A stretch of 18,893 nt of DNA from Parvularia atlantis (taxonomy: Eukaryota > Opisthokonta > Rotosphaerida): assembly GCA_943704415.1 (NCBI GenBank), contig CALSCO010002401.1, positions 1 to 18,893 on the forward strand, written 5' to 3'. The notes beneath the pieces were generated by a model. The model ran no database searches and was not told the DNA's origin. It saw only the letters and a list, made by a program, of their open reading frames with translations. Below are positions 9,356-18,000 of this stretch, in pieces. The position numbers and the translations under genes were made by a program. Position 1 is the first letter of the stretch; every line of letters starts with the position of its first letter.

Positions 9356-10988
9356 CTACCCGGCCAGGTCGTCCACCAGACCGCGGAAAAAGTTGAGCAC
9401 GCACTGCGCACGCGCATGTGAGCCGAAGCCCAACCCTTCCCCCACGCCAGCGGCGCACCGCGCCCGTCATTTCCTCGTTGTACCCGCCCTCCTGCACCAC
9501 GACCGTCGGCAGGCCAAGCGCCGCCACCTGCTGGCCCACGCGCACAAACGCCTCGGCTGCGGCAGGGGGTGTGAGCGCGCACGTGCGCGTCTGGTTGCAG
9601 GGCGGGCGCACCCGAGATGCCGCCAAAGTAAGCGAGCGGGTCGCCCTTGAAGATGTCCACGCCGAGCGACACAACGATGTACGCCGGCCCGAACGCCTGG
9701 CCACGCGCTGCGTGTCAGCGCGCGTCATTCAGTGCTGGCGTGCGCGCGCCTTGATCGCGTCAAGCGCCCGCCCGAGCTCGATCTCGTACAGCTCGTCCGT
9801 GATCGGCGGCGCGAGCGGGATGTTGAGGTTGCGGTGCAGGCCGTCGCCCTCGCCAACCTCGTCTGCGTACCTTTGCGCGGCCAGCCCCCAGTCAGGCACG
9901 CGCGCACGAGCCTTCGTCCGCGCGCACCCGGCGTAGAACGGCTCGCCGCCGCTGTCCGGGTCGGCGTGCAGCGACGCGTAAAACACGGTCGGATCGCGGT
10001 AGAAGATGGCCTGCGTGCCGTTGCCGTGGTGGTAGTCGACGTCCAGGATAGCTACCCTGGCGTGCACGCACGCGCGCGCGCGCGCGCGTCAGTGAGTGCG
10101 TGCGGTTTGCGGGCGAGCGTACCGCGGCTGCGACGCGTCCTCGGCCTGGAGCACGCGCGCGGCGACGGCGGCGTTGTTGATGTAGCAGTACCTGTGCACC
10201 TCACCTCGTCATCAGCGCTGCCACCTCACCGCGGGCCAACACGTGCCCGCCGAAGAAGTTGTGCGCGGCGTGGTGCCCCGGCGGCCTGCACAGCGCATAC
10301 CCGACGCGCCGCCCTCTGCCGTGAGCCTCGCGGCTCAGCAGCTGCGCGCGGCGCATCGACACACCGCACCCGAGCACTTCGCGCGCCGCCGCCACGGCGC
10401 ACGCGGCCGACGTGAGGGCAGCCTCGAACGTGCGCTCGACCTTGCGCAACGTCAATGCGGTTGCACCAGCCAGCAGCAGCGGCAGCCGCAGCGCGCACCA
10501 CGGGCGTCCAGCAGTCGAAGCACCAGAAGCCGGCGTGCAAATGCAGTGCGCCCTTGGACGGCCGGCGCACCTTGCCGTGGTCGCTGCTGTACCGCGCGGG
10601 GCGTCGGCGCACCGCACGTCGACGCGCACTCGGACGCACCGCCGTGTTGGGAAGGTGTCGGCGACGACGGGGCGCCCGGCCCCCTTGTACACGTCCTCCA
10701 GCCACGCGAGGTAGTCGGCGTCGTGTACGCGGCGCACGTGCACCAGCACGTCGGCGCGCTCGACCGGGTCGACCCGCACAAGCGCGAAGCGGGCCGGGTG
10801 CGCCTCGAGCGCGCGCCGGATGGCCTCGATGCGCCCGCGGTACTCGCGGAACTCGTCGGCCGGCAGCACCTGCACGCGCTGTGTCACGGCGGGGTGCGCG
10901 GTGTACGTGCCAGCGACAGACGCACCTTGGCGAAGGCCTGCTCCGGCTGCGGGTCGACGTCGTGGCAGTAGACGTTGGTCGCCGCCAT
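9356..10988 (-). CDS. Acetylpolyamine amidohydrolase / histone deacetylase family enzyme
   Basis: A zinc-dependent deacetylase of the arginase/deacetylase fold. Exons 10988-10926, 10878-10640, 10583-10499, 10440-10370, 10315-10247, 10191-10123, 10056-9928, 9870-9750, 9696-9612, 9556-9459 and 9403-9356 give 358 aa, close to the roughly 340 aa of bacterial acetylpolyamine amidohydrolases. Catalytic features are complete: RPPGHHA with the His166-His167 dyad, FGGYCYINNAAVAA, DVDYHHGNG with zinc ligands Asp206 and His208, SLGVD with ligand Asp296, and EGGY with catalytic Tyr336. The segments ADTFPTRR and AGFWCFDCWTP, and the short overall length, resemble the acetylpolyamine subgroup more than class I histone deacetylases. 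I infer a small-molecule or polyamine substrate, but a protein substrate is possible. No targeting signal is visible. Introns 5 and 8 have GC donors. It is divergent from RNH201. Confidence 0.9.
9697..9749 (-). other. GC-AG intron in deacetylase-family gene (intron 8)
   Basis: The exon ends GCGATCAAG, followed by GCGCGC, the same AAG/GCGCGC junction as PDS5 intron 2. The intron has CGCTGACAC before GGCCAG. The join LDAIK-AFGPAYIVVSLGVD matches the family exactly. Confidence 0.82.
10071..10088. repeat. (CG)9 alternating tract in an intron
   Basis: About nine uninterrupted CG dinucleotides lie inside intron 6 of the deacetylase-family gene, flanked by GCACGCA and GTCAGTGAG. Alternating CG is the classic sequence able to flip to Z-DNA. 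No function is evident. Confidence 0.75.
10192..10246 (-). other. GC-AG intron in deacetylase-family gene (intron 5)
   Basis: The exon ends TTCGGCGG, followed by GCACGT; the acceptor is GTGCACAG. The join creates FFGGYCYINNAA, the invariant stretch of the family. The nearby GTGTTG donor puts the next exon out of frame. Confidence 0.78.
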
Positions 10989-11160
10989 CGGTGCGGCTTG
11001 ATCGTAAGTGGCATGTGCGTAGCTAAATTCGCGGGCACGCTGGACATCATTGCTGCGCGAGGCATGCACAACACTACACTTCGCGGGCACACCCGAGAGC
11101 ATTGCCACGAAACACCTGTAACACATTGCACTTTGCAGACACGCTGGAAAGCACCCGATG
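10989..11160. promoter_or_regulatory. Divergent promoter of the deacetylase-family gene and RNH201
   Basis: A 172-bp region between two head-to-head ATGs. It contains two perfect copies of TTCGCGGGCAC in the same orientation (11028-11038 and 11080-11090), 52 bp apart start to start. A/T content is higher than in the genes. TTCGCGGG resembles E2F/MBF-type cell-cycle sites, which would suit a replication-linked RNase H2 gene; this is inference. Confidence 0.5.
11028..11090 (+). repeat. Pair of 11-bp direct repeats TTCGCGGGCAC
   Basis: Copies at 11028-11038 and 11080-11090 are identical and lie in the shared promoter. Their spacing is about five helical turns, so bound proteins would sit on the same face of DNA. 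Confidence 0.8.
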
Positions 11161-12433
11161 CCGCAGCCGTACGACACGGAGACCTGCGAGCGCTCGTTCA
11201 CCATCGGCGCGTTCGCGGCGGCCACGGCGGCCTTCGCGGCGCCGTGCCAGCTCGGCATCGACGAGGCTGGGCGCGGGCCGGTCTCGGGCCCGATGGTCTA
11301 CGGCATCTGCTACAGCCCGCTGGCGCGCCGCGACGAGCTGCGCACGATGGGGTTTGCGGGTGCGCGCCGCGTGCTGTGGCGTGCTGGCTGATCGCGCGCT
11401 GCGCCACCGATAGACTCGAAGGAGCTGACGGAGGGCGAGCGCGACGCGCTCTTTGACGTGCGCTTGATGTGTGTGTTTGTGAAGGAGGGCAGCGCTGACG
11501 CACGGCAGCAGGCCATCAAGGCCGCGCCCGATGTCGTCGGATGGACCGTGACCGTGCTGCAGCCGCAGGACATCTCGGCGGCGATGCTGCGGCGGTGCGC
11601 GGCGTGCGGTGTGCGCTGGTCGCTGATCGCTGCCTCGCACGTCAGCAACAAGTACAACCTCAACGACCTCTCGCACGACACGGCCATCGCGCTCGTGCAA
11701 GACGCGCTCGACCGCGGTGTGCGCGTGGACGAGGCGCGTCATGCGCCACGCCATGCGCCCTCGCACATGGCAGCAGCAGCTCACGCCTGGCCGCGCACCA
11801 GGTCTACGTCGACACCGTCGGCGACCCAGCCAAGTACCAGGCCAAACTGGCCAACCGCTTCCCGTCCATCGCCAAGATCGTCGTGTCCAAGAAGGCCGAC
11901 TCGCTCTTCCCGATCGTCTCGGCCGCGTCCATCTGCGCCAAGGTCACGCGCGACCGCGTCCTGCGCACGTGGGAGTTTGAGGAGCTCGGACTGGACGTGT
12001 CGCGCGAGCTGGGCTCGGGCTACCCGCACGGTGCGCCTGCACGCACGACGTACGCTTGCTCACGCACGCTCGCCGCGGCAGACGAGGTCACCGTCAAGTG
12101 GCTCAAGCGCCACTTTGACCGGGTCTTTGGCTTCCCGTCGATCGTGCGCTTCAGCTGGTCGACGGCTGCGCGTCTGATCGAGGCCGACGGCGTGCCGGTC
12201 GACTGGTGCGTGTTTGCGCGCGTGCGAGTGGACCGACACCGCGCGCGCGGCGCAGGCCGCAGCACGACGAGGCCATCGTAGATGAGGCGCTCAAGGGCGT
12301 GCCGAAGCTGTTTGACTTTTTCGCGCCAAAGGGCGCCGCACCCGCCGCACCCGCCGCGCCCAAGCGGCGGCGGCTCACGGCCGAGAACTCTGTCGTGCAC
12401 GCGCTGCGGCTGGAACCCTGGGACGACATGTAA
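11161..12433 (+). CDS. RNH201: Ribonuclease H2 catalytic subunit A
   Basis: RNase H2 cuts RNA of RNA:DNA hybrids and single ribonucleotides in nuclear DNA. Exons 11161-11359, 11414-11457, 11509-11594, 11646-11733, 11802-12030, 12082-12205 and 12256-12433 give 315 aa. The active site is intact: GIDEAGRGP (Asp35, Glu36), VYVDTVG (Asp143), KADSLFP (Asp172), and the ribonucleotide-sensing Tyr213 in [28 protein letters not shown] and [12 protein letters not shown] are further family signatures. Intron 4 is GC-AG. Intron 2 ends in a CAGCAG tandem acceptor. The C-terminal tail carries VPKLFDFF (272-279), which resembles a PCNA-binding motif without its glutamine. The stop codon lies 50 bp from that of the apyrase gene on the other strand. 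Confidence 0.95.
11734..11801 (+). other. GC-AG intron in RNH201 (intron 4)
   Basis: The exon ends GTGGACGAG, followed by GCGCGT; the acceptor is GCACCAG. The join GVRVDE-VYVDTVG has exactly the spacing of human RNASEH2A at the catalytic Asp. GT donors nearby are in the wrong phase. Confidence 0.82.
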
Positions 12434-12483
12434 GCTGAGCCAAAATTACAAACTCATGTGCCGCCTTCCCCGGTACATGTACT
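12434..12483. other. 50-bp convergent gap between RNH201 and the apyrase gene
   Basis: The two stop codons are separated by 50 bp that include AAAATTACAAACTCATG and the direct repeat CATGTACTTCATGTAC (repeat partly within the last codons of the apyrase). Transcripts of both genes must terminate inside the neighbour or overlap here. Confidence 0.6.
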
Positions 12484-14884
12484 TCATGTACGTTTCGGCA
12501 GACCGCCGCTCCCATGGCTCGCCTCCTCGCTCCATAGCGGAAGGAGCAGCGAACTGCTGTTGCCCACGGCGCGTCCGATGCCCCGGGAGTTGCGCACCCA
12601 CCGCCACGCCATGAATGCCGCTGCCGTCAACGTGAAGCTCAGCGCAAGAAGCGCGGCTACCTGCGGGCTGCCCTGTAGCCGGGTCAGGCGCACGACGGCA
12701 GCGCACGCGCGCGCGCAAGCGACATGCACACGCACACGAGACGGGCGGTAGTAGGCGGGCTCCTCGGCGCTGGCGAGCTGCACGCACACACGCGCCGTGA
12801 GCGGCTCCGCGTGAGCCTTTGACCGCAAGCGCGCACCTGCTGCACCATGTCCCCGAGCGGGCCGTCGCCGTGCTCAGACCAGAGCACGAGGAGCGCGCCG
12901 AGGGTCCACGAGACCTCGACGCCGTCGATCTTGGCGGCGATGCGCAGCGTCGTTCCGCTCGCCTGGAGCAGCGTGTGAGGCGCGCACAGCACCGCCAAGC
13001 CGGGCGTACCTGGTCAAAGACAAAGCCGAGGCCATCGTGCACGAGGTGGTAGATCCAGTTGCTCTTGAAGCACTGCACGGTCAGGCGTGCTTCGTCGCTG
13101 TTCGGGTACTTCTTATCCTGCACACGCGCGCAATGTCAGGCGAGACGACCGCGCCGCCGGGGCCACGCACGTTGTGGCAGCGCAGGTGGTCGTCGTGCGT
13201 GCTCTTGCAGTACTCGTCCGCGCGCTCGCGCAGCTCCTCCGAGCTCCAGGCCGTCAGCCCAAACACGTCGTAGTTGGAGTACCACAGCTCCGACACGCCC
13301 ACAAACTCCTTGCCCGCCACGGCCGGCTGATACACGCCGTTGATGCGGCACGTGAGCCCCTCTGCGCGTGCTCGGGTAAGCAGCAGCCGCCGCGCCTGCG
13401 CCAAACACGCACCCGGCAGCGCGCACTCGCCCGCGGCACGGAGCAGGTCGTGCTCGCGTAGCTCGGCCTGGCACGTCTCAAACGCACCCGTCGTGACTGG
13501 CCTCGCATGCGCGTGAGCACTCGTCGCGTGCGCGCAGCAGACTCGCACGCACGCTTGTTCTCGGCGATCTGGCACGCGTCGCCCTCGCTGCCCGACACGG
13601 CCGACAGATCGTGCGCCTGGCGCAGCCGGGCAAGCGCCGCGTTCGCGCCCAGGCCGAGGTGCGACGTCGAGTAGACGTTGTACGTGACCGCGGTTTGCTG
13701 TGGCGCGGGCGGCGTCAGCAATGCGCAGGCGATGGCGCGGTGCTCACCTCAGGCTTCCACGACAGGCGCAGCCTGTACGTCTGGAGGTGATAGGAGGGGT
13801 CCTCGGCCGCGTGCCGCTCAAAATTTCGCACACCGTCTGCTGCGCGACGGTCAGCGGCTACCACTGCGGCAGGATGCTCCACACGCGCACCAGCGGTCGA
13901 GTCCGGCTGGACGTCAAAGACGATCTGCGCCGACGCGCCGCCGACGTCGACCACGCCCACGGTGCTCTGCCGCCGCCGTAGCGCGTCAGACGCCCAAACC
14001 GATCGTACACGGCGGCCGCACCTTGCGCTCGTTTGCCTGGCCTGCCAGGCGACGCTCCTGGTAGTTGACCGCGAGCCAGCCGAAAATCCCCTCGGCGGGG
14101 CCGGTGATGACCTGGCCGGGCCGCCGGTGAGCGCGTGCGGCTTGCGGTGCGACCCGCGCCAGCGAACCTGCACCGTGCTGCAATCGCTGTCGAGGCGGAA
14201 CCTAGTGTGCACGCGCACGGCCTCGCACGTGGCGCGGAGGCTGCACAGGGGGGCGAGCGCTCAGGGCTGCGATCCGCGATCAGCGGCACGGGGGGGACGC
14301 ACATCGCCTCGCGCGGCCCGGGCTCGACCAGGCGCATGCCGGCCGTGGCCATGAGGATGAACGGCGTGGTTGCGTGGGCCGCCGCTGGCACGGACGCCTC
14401 GCAGAAGCGCAGAAGCGGCACGAGGTACTCGTCGAGCTTCTCGGGCTCGGCCGCAAAGTGCGACAGCCCTGCACGGGCCAGTCAGCACGCCGCGGGCGCC
14501 GTCCATCCCGGACGCACCAGGCTCGACCTTGCGCGAGGCCACGAGGACGATGTCGGGCGGGGCGTTGCCGAGCGCGGTGAGCGCATAGATGTAGGCACGC
14601 GAGCCGCTGCTGCCCGCATCGACAACGACGGCGTACGCGCGCGCCGCATCGACGCCAGCGCCGCCGTCGGGCGCGGCCGCGGCCCAGATGCTTGAGTGCT
14701 CTGCGCGCACGTGCGGCGCCACGTGGTCAGCCGTTGCGTCCGCATCGCGCACCACACGCGCACGCAGAGCACGCGCAAAGCACACACCGAGCAGCACCCA
14801 GAACAGCGTGATCCACGCCACGGCCACGACCGCCGCCATCTGGCCCTGCGCCAGGAACGTCTGCCGCCGCGCCGCGCCCGTCAT
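12484..14884 (-). CDS. GDA1/CD39 family apyrase (nucleoside di-/triphosphatase), two membrane segments
   Basis: This family hydrolyses nucleoside di- and triphosphates in the Golgi, vacuole or at the cell surface; in fungal Golgi it clears GDP/UDP left by glycosylation. Exons 14884-14758, 14700-14518, 14468-14303, 14240-14168, 14111-14022, 13966-13891, 13839-13748, 13697-13553, 13496-13413, 13361-13171, 13117-13010, 12962-12837, 12777-12736 and 12672-12484 give 563 aa. All five apyrase conserved regions are present: VVVDAGSSGSRAYIY (67-81), MATAGMR (143-149), AEGIFGWLAVNY (189-200), GVVDVGGASAQIVF (217-230) and DGVEVSWTLGALL (458-470). STSHLGLGANAA, SELWYSNYDVFGL and CFKSNWIYHLVHDGLGF also fit. 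An N-terminal hydrophobic segment (about 17-38) and a C-terminal one (505-523) give the NTPDase1/4-like double-anchor topology. Intron 1 (57 nt, GTGTGG donor) is in frame and could be retained. Confidence 0.93.
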
Positions 14885-15022
14885 GGTTGATCCGCGACGC
14901 CGTCCACGTGGCCGACGAAGTGTGACACGCAGCCATGTCTTTTGCGTGATGACGGCGCGCGACCGACGCAGGCGTGATCTGGCGCAGTGCGTGCTCGTCT
15001 CTGCGCGTATGCGGTGTCGCTG
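14885..15022. promoter_or_regulatory. Divergent promoter of the apyrase and VPS9/STB6 genes
   Basis: A 138-bp region between head-to-head start codons. It contains the palindrome CCACGTGG (14904-14911) with a CACGTG E-box core, the site of Cbf1/USF-type basic helix-loop-helix factors, and TGCGTGATGACGG (14943-14955). No TATA box is obvious. Confidence 0.5.
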
Positions 15023-18000
15023 ATGACGGGGCGCAGGGCGCTGCGCGCCAGCACGGACGCGATCAACGTGCTGCGTGAGAAGCGCGAGCAGCTCGAGAGC
15101 GCCGCGCGGCCGGCCAGCGATCGGTGCGGCATCACTCACGGCCCGCGATCGTGCGACGCTGACGACGCGCCGCAGCGAGCGCGAGTACCGCGAGCTGCTC
15201 GCTGTGCTGGTGCGGCAGCCACGTGCCATCGATGTGTGTGTGTGTGCGGGCGGCTAACCATCTGCGCGTGCGCAGTACGTGAAGAAGATGGCCGTCGAGT
15301 CGATGCGCTTCGGCCTGCTCACGGCCAAGCTGGAGGAGCTCGACCACCGCGGCGGGACCGCGGCCGAGCCGAGCGAGTCGGTCGAGTCGATGCTGCTGAC
15401 GCTGGCGCAGACGGACAGGGCGATCGAGCTCGAGAACGACATCTTTGACCTGGAGATGCAGAAGTGGAACCTGTCCAAGGGCGTGTCTTTTGTGCTCGAT
15501 CGACCGCAGCCGCACGGCCCTGACCGCGCCGCACGCGCACAGCGATGCAGCTGGACGACGGCGGCGATGACGCGCGGCAGCAGGAGACGATGCGCGCGCT
15601 CAGCCTGCCGCCGCCGTCGACCACGACCGCGCAACAGCAGACGTGCGCCAGGCGTCGTGCACGCGATGGCTGCGCGGCTCACGCGGCGCAGGTGGGAGCT
15701 GCTCGGGCGGCCGGTCAAGCACGCGTTTGTGCACGAGCTGCTGCAGGACGGGACGTCGTTCGTGAACCGCAAGATCGCACAGTACATGAGGTGCGCGCCT
15801 CGGCGTCCGTCGAGCCCGTGGATGACAAGTGCGTCTGTGCGCAGCTCGATCAAGAACGCCAACGGCAAGCGTGCGCGCCGGCCGTCGCGCTCGCTGCCGC
15901 GCAGGAGCAAGAAGGACGTGAGCTACGACGGTGCGCCGCTCGGTGCGACCGTTGCGATTGCGCCAACCGTGCCGCGCCAGACCGCACGGAGGATATGACA
16001 ATACCGGAGCTGATCGACGCGCTCGCGCTGCACCTGCTGGTCGAGTTCTCAGACAAGGTGTGGGCGCTCGACGAGGCGGCAATCAAGGTGCGCTAAGTTG
16101 CCGTCGAGGACGCCCGAGTGACGCGCACACCACACCGCAGCTCGAGCTGGAGGGGCACATCTTCTCGCTCATGTACAAGCAGCTGCTCGCGCGCACCGAC
16201 ACAAAGGCGCTGGACGACCAAGTCGCGGGTCTGTGCCGTCAGCTGCAGTTTATCGGGCAGGTGCGCGATCGCGACCGAGCGGGCGCGCACTCTGATGCAG
16301 CGCAGGCCGAGATGAAGGTGCCGGCCAGCCTGCAGTCGCCCGAGCTTGTGCCGTTCGCCGAGGCGATTGAGAAGCTGCGCCGCGTTGTGCAGTACGAGAC
16401 GCCGACGGAGAAGCTGTGCGCTGCCCGCGCACCACGCCGTGGGCCGCGCGGCTGACGGCGCGCAACGTGCAGCTACGCCATCCACCAGGCCGCCCAGGCC
16501 GTGTACGCGACCGTGAGCATGTACCACCCGAGTGACACGATGGGCGGCGACGGCTTCATGGACGTGTGGGTCTACGTCGTGCTCAAGGCCGGGATCAGCA
16601 ACCTGTTTGCGTGCGTCGGCGTGGCACGCGCCGCGGTATCTGTCGTGATGGCCTGGCGATGCAGCAACATCGAGTTTATCCGCGCACACGCGAGCGTCGA
16701 GCAGCTGCACGGCGAGCTCGGGTACTACTTTTCGTCGCTCGAGCTGGCAGCGGCGTACCTCAAGGGTGCGCGTGGGGCAGCCCATGCTCGTCATGGCTGA
16801 CAGCCGTGGCGCAGACCTCGACATGAGCCAGCTGGTGCAGACGCCGCAGGTGCTGATCGACGAGCCGCTGGTCGTGTGCGAGTGCGGTGGGTGGCTCGGC
16901 ACGGCGGCCGCATGCATGAGCAATAATGTGCGCGGAGCAGAAAAGTACCGGCAGCTGGCGCGCGAGAAGCCGTTTGTGACGATCGACCGCGCCGATGTCG
17001 TGCTCAAGGGCTACCGGCTTTGCGCCGTGCAAGAGTGGCTGTTTTCGCCAGCGCACTTTCACCACACGGCCGCCTTGCGCACGGGCCGCGACGAGGACGA
17101 GGTGGCTCGTTCGCAGAGGGTGCGGGCACTGCTGACTTGTGTCTCTGCGCAGCTGCACGGCGTCGTCGTGCGCATCAACGTCGACAAGATCTCGGTGCAG
17201 CAGCGCGCGTTCGTCGAGTCCATCTGGCTGCGGCCGCAGGGCTTTGCGGGGCTCCAGCTGCACAAGGTGCGCCCGGCCACACCGGCTCGCCGTCGCTCAG
17301 CGGCGCTCGCAGACACCGTTTGGGCCACTGCTCGTGGCCGACCCGCAGAACCCGGACCTGCGCCTGACGCTGATCCCGCTCGTGATCGTGCGTTGCGCGT
17401 CGCGGTGGGGTAGGACGAGGTGTTGACGCGCCCGCAGACGCCGACCGAGGACGAAGCCGAGGCGATGGAGAACGTGCGCTTTGTGGTGACGCTCGAGCGG
17501 CTCGGATGCGGCAAGGACCGGCCGTGCGTCGTAGACGGCGCCTGTGACGGCGCTTTGTGGCAGCGCTGACGCCACGGCGACGGCAGCTCGCTCGCGAGCG
17601 ACTTTATCGCCTTGCACGGCCTGGACCCGCTCCTGCCGGCCATGCACCAGGCCGCGCACCTGTGCCGCGAGATCCAAGTGCGCCCGCACGCCTCGCAGCC
17701 GCGCGTGCGAGGCTGAGCGCAGCGGCAGATCTCGCTGCAGCACCTCGGCTTCGTGAGCCTGACGGCGCCGCTGGATGACTTTCTCAGCGACGCGACGATG
17801 GTCGCCGTGCGCCGGTTCCAGTCCGACTTTAATATCCGCGAGTCGAGCAGCGTCGCGTCGAGCAACCGGCTGTCGAACGTGCGCGCCGGGCGTGGTGCTG
17901 CGCCGCCGTGCTGCGCCGCCGTGCTGCGCCGCCGTGCTCACCCGTGCGCCGCAGCTGCTGGTCAACACGGACGACGACGACGACGACGACGACGGGAGCA

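Noticed and set aside
12472-12492. Hairpin-like GGTACATGTACTTCATGTAC as a terminator
   Set aside because: It is mainly a short direct repeat around GTAC palindromes at the end of the apyrase gene; fungal RNA polymerase II does not need such hairpins.
15276-15790. Resemblance of the N-terminal coiled-coil region to kinetochore proteins such as CENP-H
   Set aside because: The similarity is only a heptad-like charge pattern and a few residues; the region is spliced to a VPS9 domain, which argues for a trafficking role.
15845-15998. Gene boundary at the overlapping ATG/TGA (15995-15998) before the VPS9 part
   Set aside because: A GTGCGC...CGCCAG intron (15931-15980) joins the two parts in phase, and all exon phases from 15023 to 18574 sum to whole codons.
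16665-16800. VPS9 gene ending at the TGA at 16798-16800, with a separate STB6 gene starting at 16824 or 16917
   Set aside because: The stop is reached only by reading into a well-formed intron (16766-16814). Splicing keeps the frame open into the STB6-like part, and there is no room for a promoter.
17120-17152. 33-nt mini-intron with GTGCGG, GCTGACT and GCGCAG
   Set aside because: Shorter than any other intron here. A 51-nt intron from 17102 (GTGGCT donor) ends at the same site, fits local lengths and leaves a better STB6-like join. Not fully excluded.
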